64,000 nucleotides of DNA from Adiantum capillus-veneris (Eukaryota; Streptophyta; Polypodiopsida; Polypodiales; Pteridaceae), in the NCBI GenBank assembly GCA_014529385.2, contig CM043969.1:16380446-16444445 (forward strand), written 5' to 3'. Of the stretch, positions 33,901-44,724 are shown in pieces (the stretch's first letter is position 1; each line of letters starts with the position of its first letter). The notes beneath the pieces were generated by a model. It worked only from the letters and a program-made list of their open reading frames with translations. It was not told the origin of the DNA and made no database searches. A program made the position numbers and the translations under genes.

Positions 33901-35637
33901 AAAACTGAGATCATGAACTGTACATCTGTCATCCACAAATTTGACTACAAGTCCAAGTCTAGCAAGTGCGGATACAGACAAGAGATTCTTCTTGATCCCA
34001 GGTACATAAAGTGCATCAACAAGTGTGAAGGAACTGCCATTTGCAGCAGTAAGCATAATCTTTCCAACTCCCTGAACCGGATAAGAGGCATTGTTGGCAC
34101 AAGTGACTGAATTCCCATGAGGGACAAACTCGAGAGAGGTGAACAATTCACGATGTGAGCTAATGTGCTTTGTAGCACCACTGTCGAAATACCACACATA
34201 TGAATCTGCAGCAACTGAAAAGCATGCATCATGGACAGCAGGATTGTAAGTTCACTCCGCACTAAAAGCCCATTCTGCATGAACATCAACATCACAGTCT
34301 CCTTTCACAGAAAAGACTCAACAATGGCTGCATTTGTAGTGGAACCAAAATTTGCAGTGGAACCACCCTCTTTCTTCTTAGCCTCTTTGGCCTTTAACTT
34401 AGGACACGACTTGATCAAGTGATCATTAGCTTTACAATAATGGCAATGCATCTTCTTTTTGCCCTTATCACCAGAATTGCTAGACGAGTGCTGCCAGTAG
34501 AAGCATTAGGAACAGAAGTTTTGCCACTCGCAGCAAAATCATAAGAAGTGGATGCATTTCTGTTACCACCCTTTCTTTGAGAAGCAATAAAAGCATGTTC
34601 AACTACACACTCTCTAGTCCTGTTTTTTCTGGAAAGTGACTCTTGCAACAACAATGTGCATAATGCATCAAACTTGACAACTTCTGGATTTCCTTGGGTC
34701 ATAAGTCTCCAAGTACTAGCAAAAGTCTGGTAAGAATCTGGTAAGGCATCAAGAACAGTCTACACAAGGGAACTGTCTGAAATGACTTCACCTGCAGAAA
34801 TAAGTTGCTCATTGATATCCTTGACACTAGCAAGGAAAGTGTCCATATCATCTTCCTCATGCATAATCTTCGACTCCAGTTCTTTACGTAGCAAAGCAAT
34901 TTTAGCCTCATTGCGGCTTGCATAAAGACCTGCTAGAATATCCCAAGCCTGTTTTGCAAATTTTGCTGAACGGATGTGAGGAACAATGGTGCGCTTCACA
35001 GACAACGCAATCAATGCATGAGCCTGTTCATCCTTAATATCCCAATGACCTTATTCTGCCGTAGGCAAAACAACTCTAGCAGCAGCAATCCTTGCAGCAA
35101 GACCTGCAACATCCTCAACATCGCCTACATCCTCAGAACCAGGACGTACATCAATGCCCTGCACAATATTCCAGACGCCCTTTGACACAAGAACGTGTTT
35201 CATCATATAAGCCCACATAGGGTAATTATCCCCATCCAACCTGTCCTCAGCAGCAAACATCTTGAACACATCTGTGTTCTTGTTGTCAGCCATGGTAAAT
35301 GTTGCGCCTGATGTGAAAACTGCCCGAAAATAGGATAAACAGAGCGGGAACAACACGTGCTATATAGCACAAACCGTAGAAGACTATACGGCACCTGTTA
35401 TGCAGAAAACCTGTTATGCAGAAAACGACACTGACAAAAATTCTGCACAAAATGACAAAATAGCTTGTGCAGTACTACCTGTAGTGGAAACGGAGGCCGA
35501 AATGAGCCCGAATCAGAAATCAGAGCAGACTTGCGAATGCTCGCCAAAGCTCACTGAAATCAAAGAAAGTGAGCAGGCGTGTGCTGGAGCAGCTGGCCGA
35601 CTGAGCCCGAGAGGATGCAACCTGCTCTGATACCAAT

Positions 35638-35864
35638 TGTTGGAATTAGGGTTGCAGAGAAACGCACACAGCTTGGAGAAGATGAAGGAAGCTCAAGGGA
35701 CACAATAGAGTGTGTGTTACTTAGTATGCAATGGAAAGATAGATAGCCCTAGAGTGATGGGCGTATATACAATGCTCGGGGGGAAAAACCTCCTAAAGAG
35801 GGAAAAAATGCCCCGGCAGTCCTAGTGTGTTCACACACATCACTACAACATGTATATGGTAACA
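35638..35864 (-). repeat. 5' LTR of Copia-B
   Basis: 227 bases, followed on the minus strand by AAT and the tRNA-iMet primer site. No length differences from its partner LTR were seen. Confidence 0.93.
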
Positions 35865-36811
35865 ATCACTATTAAAAAAAATATTTCCCGTGCCGCGGAT
35901 AGAAGATCTATTTGATAAGTTACAAGTTTTGGCCTAGCAGATGCTCCAGCCGCATTCAAACTCGCGATGGAGAAAAATCTTCAGGCCATTCAAAATTCTC
36001 TTGAGGAGTACAAGTGACATCTCCAGGTAATCTTTCAAGTTTTGAGAGAGAATAAGCTTCTCGTTAATCAAAAGAAAGGTGAATTTTTCCTACAAGAGAT
36101 TCAATATTTATGTCAGATTATCTCTCAAGATGGTATATGTATGAATCCATCAAATTTGGAGGTATTAAAAGCATGGCCCAATCCAAGGAATCTACATGAG
36201 CTAAGAAGCTTTATTGATATGTGTGCATACTATAGACGCTTCGCAAAATTCTCTCAAATAGTAGGACCATTGCATGACGTAACAAGGAATAATGTTAAGT
36301 ACTCATGGACTGCTAAAGAACAAAATGATTTTGACAAGCTCAAAGAGAATCTTACCTCTCAACCAGTCCTCATGCTTCCGAATCTCTCAAAGCCATTTGA
36401 GGTCCAATGTGGTGCTTGTGGTGATTGCCTTGGAGCAATTTTGCGTCAAGAAGGGCATGCCATAGCATATGAGAGCCGAAGACTCAATGTTGATGAACGA
36501 GTCTTGGGCATATACAAAAAAGAGCTTTTAGTTTTTCTACATGTCCTAGACACATGGAAGCACTATCTCTTAGGGGCTCCATTCATCCTACGAATGGATT
36601 ACAAAGCCTCAAGAACTTCATGATGCAAACCAAGCTCTTCGACAAAAAAATGAGATGGGTAAATTTTCTTTTGTAATTTAAATTTCATATTGCTCACATT
36701 GTTGGCAAGCACAATCAAGTGGTTGATGCACTTTCACAACGGCCAAGGGTAAATGTGGTGTCTATAGAAACTCATCTTTTATGATAGATGAGTATGCTAC
36801 TGACCAAGACT

Positions 36812-36815
36812 TTAA
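36812..36815. repeat. TTAA target duplication (left)
   Basis: Immediately precedes the left terminal inverted repeat. The related copy at about 20,110 reads GACTTTAGAGAC here without an insert. Confidence 0.7.
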
Positions 36816-38155
36816 CACTAGAATGGTAACAGGACACTTTTATGTCCTTGGACACTTTTGTGTCCTGTTAAGTGACCATTTTGCTTGAATTAATTGAAGA
36901 GTATGAAAATGAATTTCTAGGTGCTATATATCCACAAAGTTGCCTTATGAGCTGAAAAAAACTTAGCATTTTTTTTTGAATATCGATCTCACCATTAACC
37001 TTACTCTTGCACAACATTTTTGAACCTAAACTGTGTGAAAAAACAGGTCCTATTTTTGGTTTTTTTTTCAATTTTTGGCAACTATACCACTCTAAACTTC
37101 ACGTTTGTGAGGTTTAGATGGCTAGAGGTTAGGCCTTCATAGTTCTCAACATGTTTTGATGCTTGTAGGGTGAGCTAAGTGTTAAAATTGAAAGTTATGA
37201 CCAATTTACAAGAATTGCATAATCTTGTTTTTTGGCCAAAATTAGCACTTTTATGATTTTTTTGGTGGCTTTCTTGATATCCAAATTCAATTTTGATTGT
37301 GTAAGTGTAATGTATAACATAAAGCTATTCTTCCTTGAGTTTTGGGGGACCTAATATGCTATATAGCATAGTATATGATGATGGTTGAGTTTTTTGATTG
37401 CTGAAGAAATCGATACATTTTAGAGTAGCAAGTATAACTTTCTCAATATTGCTAGTTTCTTAGGCCAATTGTGTGTATTTTGTAGGTAGTGACTATATCT
37501 AATCATAGACTATAAACTTGGCTAGATATTGAGTAGTTTCTATGGGTTTCTAGAGGTCATAATGCTAAACCCAGTTTTTTCATGTTTGCTGTATTTAGCA
37601 CTTTATCATTGCACCCAAGGTTCCAATTGTAAGAAATCCATCATCCTTTTGACATGCTCCATGGCTCCTTTTGAATCTAGAGGCCCAAAGGGAACTAAGA
37701 AAACATGTATATAGTATCTGTATTGAGCGTGACTATAGAAACTTTGATGATAGGTCCGCAGAATGAAAAAAATGCAACTTTTTTGTACCTATTGTTTTTG
37801 CCCAAAAAAAAATTAGTGAGGTAAAAGAAACCATATGTTTTGGTCACCAACCCATTGAAGTTAACGGGGCATTTTATCTCATGTCCTACAAAAATCTCTA
37901 CTCTTATTTATATGCAATCAACCGTAAGAAATTGTTGTTTTGGGCAAAATGCACTGGTCCATCAACTTTGGAGGCTTGTAGTGACCAAGGGATGAGAAAA
38001 ATTACAAGTTTCTCATTTTTTCCATATGTAGTAGTTATTGAACTATAAGCTCATGAAAGGAATTTTCAAAATGAGTGGATCTACTATGGTTTTGGATTTT
38101 TTTCCCAAAACCCTGAAAGGACACTTTTATGTCCTTTTAGGTTACCATTCTAGTG
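36816..38155. mobile_element. Non-autonomous piggyBac-like DNA transposon (1,340 bp)
   Basis: Both ends carry the same 15-bp terminal inverted repeat, CACTAGAATGGTAAC. The element is flanked on each side by TTAA (36,812-36,815 and 38,156-38,159), the target and duplication of the piggyBac superfamily. The terminus resembles known piggyBac ends (TTAA followed by CCCTAGAAAGATA or CACTTGG). Subterminal hairpins built on GGACACTTTTATGTCC repeat on both sides: two in tandem at 36,831-36,865, one with an 8-bp stem at 38,116-38,137. A 16-bp perfect palindrome (TATGCTATATAGCATA) lies at 37,355-37,370. No transposase-like frame exists, so movement needed an outside enzyme. It sits between the RNase H and integrase parts of Gypsy-A, and the host reading continues on both sides. 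A CACTA-type element is less likely because the 3-bp flanks differ (TAA and TTA). Confidence 0.75.
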
Positions 38156-38159
38156 TTAA
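38156..38159. repeat. TTAA target duplication (right)
   Basis: Immediately follows the right terminal inverted repeat (…CCATTCTAGTG). Confidence 0.7.
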
Positions 38160-40615
38160 GTAGGTAGCTACAGCCTTTGCATTAGGGGAGAAAAAAAGAA
38201 CCATTCACCTTGAAGGATGATTATATTCCAAGCGGAACTAGGTTATGTGTTACTCACCAATACAATAAGAAAGTCATGTATGAATCCCATGCTTCTCCTT
38301 ATGTGGGGCAAAGAGGGATTCCTTAATCTACTCTTCCAGGAGTAGAAATGTATTTCTATTGGTCTACCATGAAAAGTAAACATACAAGAGTATGTTTCAA
38401 AATTTGTGGTATACCAAAAATTGAAATTTGATCGAGGGAAGAAACTTGATTTTTTTCAGGCGACAGTCTTAGCAAGAAGACACGCTCTATGCCTGTCAAA
38501 AAGACTATTAATGCACATCAAATGGCAACCCTCTTTAGATCTCAAATTTTCAAGTATCATGGCTTGCCAACATCCATAGTGTCGGAAAAAGATCCTAAAA
38601 TGACGAGTAATTTCTAGAAGGGTCTTGTTGAGAATCTAGGAAGTAGATTGAATTTCTCTTTCAGCCTATCATCCACAAACGGATGACCAAAGTGAAATAA
38701 CTAATCTAACGATTCTTGAATCTACTAAAAGCCTATGTCATGGAAGTAGATCAACGTTCTCAATGAGAGAAGTACCTACCTCTTATAGAGTATGCGTACA
38801 ATGACATTGTACATACTTCTATGGGGAAAGCATCTTTCGAGGTTAAAGAGGGAAGATCCAAAAGTCCCTTACTACTTAAAGTATATGGGAAGATCTTCAT
38901 TGCTGTGAATATAGCCGAGACTTACAAGAATCTTTTCCAAAGATTAAAAAGGTTGTATCCATCTCACAGCAAAGGCAAAAATGGCTATTGCTAATAAGCA
39001 CAGAAAAGCCTTAGCCTTTAAGAAAAATGATTGGGTCTTGCTAAAGTTTCTCAAGGCATACTACAGGCAAGAATCCTACCATCCACCAAGAGTATTATGC
39101 TAAACTAGCAAAAAGATACTATGGTCCTTTCTTTTAAAATTCTTAAGCCAATCAATGAGATGGCTTATCAACTAAAGTTGCCCAACCATTGGCTCATTCA
39201 CAATATTAACCATGTGAGCCTACACAAGCCTTACAAAGGAGAGACACAAAAAGAACCAATAACTGAGAACCCACCAGAGATCGAAGATCAAGAAGAGGTA
39301 TTGCAGCAGTCCGAATCGATTCTTCAACATGAAGACAAGGTACGAAGAAACAGTAACGTTATCCAATGATATCTTGTTAAGTTTAAGAATTATCCTTTTA
39401 AAGATGCTACATGAATGCAAGGAACCTAGCTTAAGGATAATATGAACCTTGTCAATGCCTACAATGCTACACTAGAGTAAGCAAATTAAAATGCATTTTA
39501 AATGAACAATGTTTTTGTCTTATAAGACTCATTATTTTTCTTTTATTGTGCACAAAATTTAAGAAGTATGCATGCTTAGGATCATGTTTGTGGTGAGAAC
39601 GTTTCCCAAACACCAAGTAGAACTTGTCGCTCTACTTTGGAAGTATGTTATGGACTAAAGAGCAGACATGCTTGCAACAGCTAAGTCTCCCGAGCACCAA
39701 ATGGATTAGTCATCCATTCTGGAATGATGTCGTAGGGTAAAAAGGGATCCTCTACCCGCTAAGAAACATGGAATAATGACTAGGCTTTATCTTGTCTACC
39801 TCATAGTCGAGGACGACTATGATTTCAAAAGAGAGGTAATGTCATAAAATATAATATCTAACTTTATCAAATGATTTTTTCATATTAAACTGATCATTAA
39901 TATGGGAAGATAAAAGGGGAACAAGAGTTAGGATATAGATACGTGCTTCTAGACCTACCTCAATAGGGGACCAAAAGGAGAAATGGTTGCATCTCAATAG
40001 GGGTCCAAAAGGAGACGGTCTACCAAAGAGCAATGTGCAATAAGTGCTTCTAGATTTACCTCAGCAAGGAACCAAGAGGAGAGATGGTTACATCTCAATA
40101 GGGGTCCAAAAGGAGGTAATCTATCAAAGGGCAACGTGCATCTAATGGAGCTTAAAAGACCTTAGGGTTAGCTTCATTAAAGACCTCCAAAAGTTAGTGT
40201 GCTTCAAGTGGTTGTGGGAACCTTGTCCAAAGCTTGAGGTGATTTTTATGCTTAAATGACTAAGGTTTTTTAAATGTTAAATTCAAAGATTTCTCAAGAG
40301 GTATGGACGTTTCCATATTTGATTGACTAAGGCTTGAATTATTCAATCCAAATCAAATGACTTAAGAAGCATAAAAGGAACATGCTTGATTGACTAAGTT
40401 CTTGAAGTATTCAAATCAAACCAACTGACTTAAGAAGCATAAAAGACACATGTTCAAAAAATTCTCCACATGTGACCCTCATGATGTGCTTGAATCCTAT
40501 TGGATAGGCTTTAAAGGAGTCCAGTGAGAATTTAGATGCATAAAAATAAATAATTAAGTTCTTTATCTCAAAGAGGAAAAAGAGGACACATGTCCCAAAT
40601 GATATAATTAAAACT

Positions 40616-40641
40616 AGAGAGAGAGAGAGAGAGAGAGAGAG
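40616..40641. repeat. (GA)n microsatellite
   Basis: Thirteen GA units in a segment of the 3' LTR that is absent from the 5' LTR. Confidence 0.95.
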
Positions 40642-41196
40642 GTGGACCAAGCATGAGAGGGGATATACTCTCCCACACATACACACACATTCTCTCATTG
40701 TGTGGAGTGCAAAGTGCAAGAGCTCCATCTCCTTCTGAAAGCTTGTAGAGAAGTGGAGAGCCTACACCAACACTCTTGGCTATGGAATGCAAATCCAACC
40801 AAGAGCCATGCTTCAATGCTTAAGCTTGCTATCTTATTCATCTTCATTACTATGCTATTATGCTATGATAAGCAAGAAGAGTGATGATAAGTGAGGAACT
40901 ATTTTTTTCTCCTATGAATGATTCCTATTCCCTACCGTCATCCCCCACTAGCTCTCTCCACCTTCGAAGGTGTTTAAGGCCTTGGGACTGAGGCTTGGGA
41001 TAATGTTTTTGCAAATTTTATGTTATGCTCGTGATGCATGAAGTTTTTCATCTTCATAGCATCAACAAGGTCGCAACGAACACAAAGATTGTATTGTACC
41101 AAGTCTCTCTTGATGGGAGAATCTATAATACAAACGTATTTTGGAGGGGGGACCGGCTCTAAGTAAATCCAGTCCTCAACTATTGCCATGTTCTCG

Positions 41197-41200
<4 letters not shown>

Positions 41201-41235
<35 letters not shown>
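41201..41235. repeat. (CT)17 microsatellite
   Basis: Uninterrupted CT run. The same site in the 5' LTR (about 22,241-22,254) has only a short, interrupted form. Confidence 0.95.
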
Positions 41236-41238
<3 letters not shown>

Positions 41239-41391
41239 AAATTATTGTTCATGTCAAGTTAATCAAGTACTATTTTTATGTTGCTAGCATCAATTAAGTT
41301 CACCCCCTATCTCAAAGTAATCTCACAAAAATACTCACTCTAATTCTCTTAATTCCGCTATCCTCAAAGTTCATAGGCCATTCCCATTACA

Positions 41392-41396
41392 TGGAT
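41392..41396. repeat. Target-site duplication TGGAT (right)
   Basis: Right partner of 20,729-20,733 around Gypsy-A. Confidence 0.9.
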
Positions 41397-42755
41397 GGCC
41401 AAAGTGAGATAGTCAATCTTATGATACTTGATCTACTAAAGACTTATGTTACCTAAGTAGATCAACACTCACAATGGAAAAAGTCCTTTCACCTTAGGTA
41501 AGCTAGGCCCGTGGGCTTGACATGGGAACCCAACCCAAGCTTGAGGTGCTTGTCGTACCTGCTGATGACTGAGATGCTTGAGATACTTGAAGTGCTTGAT
41601 GATTGAGATGCTTGAGGTGCTTGTCATGCTTGAGATTCTAAAGTTGTACTTGAGGTGGGAACTCAGCCCAAGCTTGTGATGAGAATTGGGCCCAAGGTTG
41701 AGGGGCTTGCGGTGTCACAAAAGTCAAATCTTATCCCTACAAAGAGGGGGCGAGCCATGCAAGTAGGGGGGGTGGTTGCTTGACCACTCTCTCTCCCAAA
41801 GGGCACCCCTTGGTCAAGAGGCAAGAGGGACACATGTCAAGTCCCTAGCGAGGTTAGCCTCAAGGAGTGTCCAAAGCCTATTGGTTGGCCTTCCAAGGGT
41901 CCAATGATAATTAAGTAGATTTAATTAAACTTTTTAGCATTTATCAATTCCTCTCTCTCAAAGGGGAAAGGGGGACACTTGTCCCAAGGCTACCTTATAT
42001 GCCCTTGCATGTGATTGGCTAGGCCTGGAGAGGTCCAATGATATTCAAGCATGAGCTACAAGGGGGGGTCGACCAAAGAAATCTAGGAGGTTTCTTGAGG
42101 GGTATATTCTCTGATACACACTTATTGTGTGTAGTGCAAAGTGCAAGAGATCCATCTCCTTCTCCAAGCAAGTAGAGAAGTCGAGAGCCTACACCAACAC
42201 TCTTGGCTATGGAATGCAAATCCAACCAAGATCCATGCTTGAGCTTTCCATCTTCTCCATCTTCATTACTATGCTATTATGTATGATAGCAAGAAGAGTG
42301 ATGATATGTGAGGAACTAATTCTTTCTCCTATGAAATGTTTCTTCTTCATCTTCCCTACCCTCATTCCCTGCTAGCTCTCTCCACCTTCGAAGGTGTCTG
42401 AGGTCTTGGGACTAAGGCTTGGGATAGTTAATTCTTTCCACAAAGTTTATGTTATTCTTGTGATGCATGAAGCTTTCCATATTCATTGCATTACCTAGGT
42501 CACAAGGAACACAAATATTTTATTGTACCAAGTCTCTCTTGATGGGTGAAACTACAATACAGATGCCTATTGGAGGGGGGACCGGCTCCACATAAATCTG
42601 GTCCTCAACTGTTGTCATGTTCTCTAAACTCTCTCCCTTGCAAAAGTATTGTTCATGCCAATTTAACTAAATGTTCTGTTTTATGTTGCTACCATCAATT
42701 AAGTTCACCCTCTATGCTCACAAAGTAATTTCACAAAAGTATCTTCTTTAATTTT
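41392..42755 (+). mobile_element. Old Gypsy fragment, right part (Gypsy-A'): integrase end and LTR
   Basis: After the duplication the integrase wording of the split older copy resumes (about 41,392-41,490). The sequence then passes directly into LTR-type sequence of the same family (GCTTGAGGTG... words, GGCTATGGAATGCAAATCCA near 42,203, and CCACCTTCGAAGGTGT). It ends near 42,755. The rest of pol is missing between these parts, so this is an old, broken copy. Confidence 0.75.
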
Positions 42756-42759
42756 CGCT

Positions 42760-44106
42760 ACTCGAGGAGAATAACTATAGGATGATTTTTTCATCTTGGG
42801 AAGTGTTGGGGATCATTGAGACTACCGTCTTCGTGGAGCCACATCTTCAGAGGAATTCGGGGATTAACTTCTTCCTTGTTCATTGGATTGCTCCTCTTTT
42901 CTTATTGGAGAGAGAACTGTAGTGAGCATTTTTATGAGACTACTTTGAGAAGATAGAGAGTGAACTTAATTCGCGGTAGCAAAATAACCATTATATTTAA
43001 TTAAGTTGGCATTAACAATACTTTGTAAGAGAGAGAATTAGAGAACTTGACAACAGTTGAGGAACGGATTTATGTGGAGCTGGTCTCCCCTCCAAAAGGC
43101 TTTTGTATTATAATTTCTCCCATAAAGAGAGACTTTATACAATACAAGCTTTTTGTTCCTTAAGACCTTATTGGTGCAATGAAGATAGAGACTGCTTTAT
43201 GCACCACAATTATGCCTGTAACTTAGCTAAAGAAAAGAATTAACTTGTGCCCCGACCTCAATCCCAAGACCTCAAACACCTTCAAAGGTAGAGAGAGCTA
43301 GTAGGGAATGAGGGTAGGGAAGAGGAAGAAGAAACATTCTTACAAGAAAGAAATAGTTCCTCACTTACATCACTCTTGTGCTTAGCATTATCATAGTAAT
43401 GAAGATGGAGAAGATGGCAAGCTTTAGCATTGAAGCATGGCTCTTGGTTGGATTTGCATTCCATAGCCAAGAGTGTTGGTAAAGGCTCTCAACTTATCAA
43501 CAAGCTTGGAGAAGGAGATGAAGCTCTTGGACTAGGCACTTCACACAATGAGAGAGTGTGTGTGTGTGTGAGAGAGAGAGTATACCCCTCAAACAGGTCC
43601 TCTGCTTGCATGGTCGGACCCCCTCTTCTATCTCATGCTTGTGGCTCATTGGCTCTCTCAAGCCTAGCCAATCACAAGCCTTGGTCACAACTAGCAATAG
43701 AAGTAGCCTTTGGAATTGTGTCCTCCTTTCCCCTTTGAGAGAGAGGACTTGATAAATGCTTAAACAATTAATTTAATTAGCTAAAAGATTATTGGACTCC
43801 TATAGAGGCCAACCAATAGGCTCTAGGCACCTTATGATGGCAACATAGAGAAGAAATTGACATGTGTCCTTGTTGCCTCTTTGACTAGGCTTGCCTTGAG
43901 TGAGGGTGTCTGTGTTTTCTCTCCTGCTCCTACAAGTAGGACTAGCCCCCCCCCCCCCCCCCATATACAAGGGTCCTTGTTGACTTTTGGAACATCTTAA
44001 GCCCCTAAAGCACCTCAGTCATGAAGCACCTCAAGCACCTTAGTCAGTCAGCACAACAAGCACCTCAAGCTTGGCCAGGTTCCCACCTCAAGTACAACCC
44101 TAGCTT
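42760..44106 (-). mobile_element. Antisense Gypsy-A-type LTR with a piece of gag
   Basis: On the minus strand the block carries LTR sequence of the Gypsy-A family (44,106 down to about 42,940, including TTGGCTATGGAATGCAAATC near 43,470). A short gag-like stretch follows (about 42,930-42,765, similar to the Gypsy-A region near 28,800). It lies directly beside the sense-oriented LTR block at 41,495-42,755, so the two form a large imperfect inverted repeat. A C17 run lies at 43,946-43,962. Truncated and broken. Confidence 0.75.
43946..43962. repeat. C17 homopolymer
   Basis: Seventeen consecutive C bases; the length may be uncertain in assembly. Confidence 0.9.
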
Positions 44107-44108
44107 GT

Positions 44109-44702
44109 TGTTAACCCTCACGGATCACGGACACCCTATCACCTACGATGGATGCTGTATTATTTACTTGGAAGAGTCAGGTACCGGTCTTGTCGGTCCA
44201 ATAGGAAAAGGGTAAGAGTGATCGCCGATGAGAGGTGCACTCTAACTGAAACATTCAAGGGATTAGTTGGCTAAGCATGGGCGCCCAAGTGTGAATGGGG
44301 CGAGCTCATATAAAAGTCAACTAAACCTAAAATTCACTCATTCTCTCATTTGTGCAATTGAAGAGTGCTCTTCCTCCATCTCCATCTTCTTCTTCTTCAT
44401 CTCCTTGTGTGTGTGTGTGTGTGTATGCGTGAGAGAGAGAGAGAGACAAAGAGAGAGAGTGTGTGCGATCGAGCATTGCGGTGGCACGACGGCGGCGAGA
44501 CGGTTGAGCGCGGCGTAGCAGCGTCTCCCTATTCTTCATGGCGAGGAATCCTCCACGACAGCAAGCGTAGAGCGGTGAGTGACACACCTTATCCATCTTT
44601 GAGCTTACTAGTTTAGGCTTGTTGTGTGCTTGGAGCCATATGTGGCTGGCACACAGTGTATCGGCAAGTTCCTTACATTGACAAGTGCGACATACACGCA
44701 CA
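44109..44702 (+). repeat. 5' LTR of Gypsy-B (left border approximate)
   Basis: The right border is set by the primer site. The left border is taken as TGTTAACCCTCACGG, just after the antisense LTR block ends. The 3' LTR lies outside the window, so this cannot be checked here. A (GT)n(GA)n tract lies at about 44,406-44,460. Confidence 0.55.
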
Positions 44703-44706
44703 TTTT

Positions 44707-44724
44707 TGGCGCTGTTGCCGGCGA
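44707..44724 (+). other. tRNA-Asp-type primer-binding site
   Basis: TGGCGCTGTTGCCGGCGA differs at two positions from TGGCGCCGTTGCCGGGGA, the complement of the plant tRNA-Asp 3' end, as used by Tat/Athila-type Gypsy elements. Confidence 0.7.

Larger units (their letters stand above)
30708..35864 (-). mobile_element. Copia-B: Ty1/Copia retrotransposon, antisense in Gypsy-A reverse transcriptase
   Basis: Two 227-base LTRs (30,708-30,934 and 35,638-35,864) start TGTTGGAATTAGG and end GGTAACA. On the minus strand the primer site TGGTATCAGAGC lies just inside the high-coordinate LTR. The parts are gag from about 35,293 (MADNNKNTDVFKMFAAEDRL), protease (WYFDSGATKHIS) near 34,190, integrase (PYTPQKNGVAERKNR) near 33.3 kb, reverse transcriptase (VLYVDDLLITG) near 31.95 kb and RNase H near 31.4 kb, then a purine tract before the 3' LTR. 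The flanks are AGCAC and ATCAC, an imperfect 5-bp duplication. The LTRs differ at about 8 of 227 positions (3.5%), older than the Copia-A copies. It is broken, with about eight breaks. Confidence 0.93.
20734..41391 (+). mobile_element. Gypsy-A: Ty3/Gypsy chromovirus with three nested insertions
   Basis: The element is bounded by LTRs 20,734-22,415 and 39,840-41,391 and the duplication TGGAT. Its parts in order are: primer site 22,417; gag from about 22,826 (MADNNQESRMNI) and again after the first insertion to about 29.7 kb; a CCHC knuckle (CFKCGEQRHGYRSC) near 29,772; an aspartic protease region (FDPSSTHNFIS) near 29,950; reverse transcriptase near 30.58-30.7 and 35.87-36.3 kb; RNase H 36.3-36.8 kb; integrase 38.2-39.1 kb; and a chromodomain-like end (YLVKFKNYPF) near 39.38 kb. 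A purine tract precedes the 3' LTR. Copia-A1, Copia-B and a piggyBac-like element sit inside it. It is heavily broken, with ten or more breaks. Its net length without insertions is about 8.5 kb. Confidence 0.92.
39840..41391 (+). repeat. 3' LTR of Gypsy-A
   Basis: Starts TGTCATAAAATATAATATC after the purine tract AAAAGAGAGG and ends CCCATTACA. It contains a (GA)n tract at 40,616-40,641 and a (CT)17 tract at 41,201-41,235. Confidence 0.9.

Noticed and set aside
36816-38155. CACTA (En/Spm) transposon
   Set aside because: The termini do start with CACTA, but CACTA elements make 3-bp duplications, and here the 3-bp flanks differ (TAA left, TTA right) while TTAA matches on both sides. Subterminal motifs are hairpins, not the usual CACTA repeat arrays.
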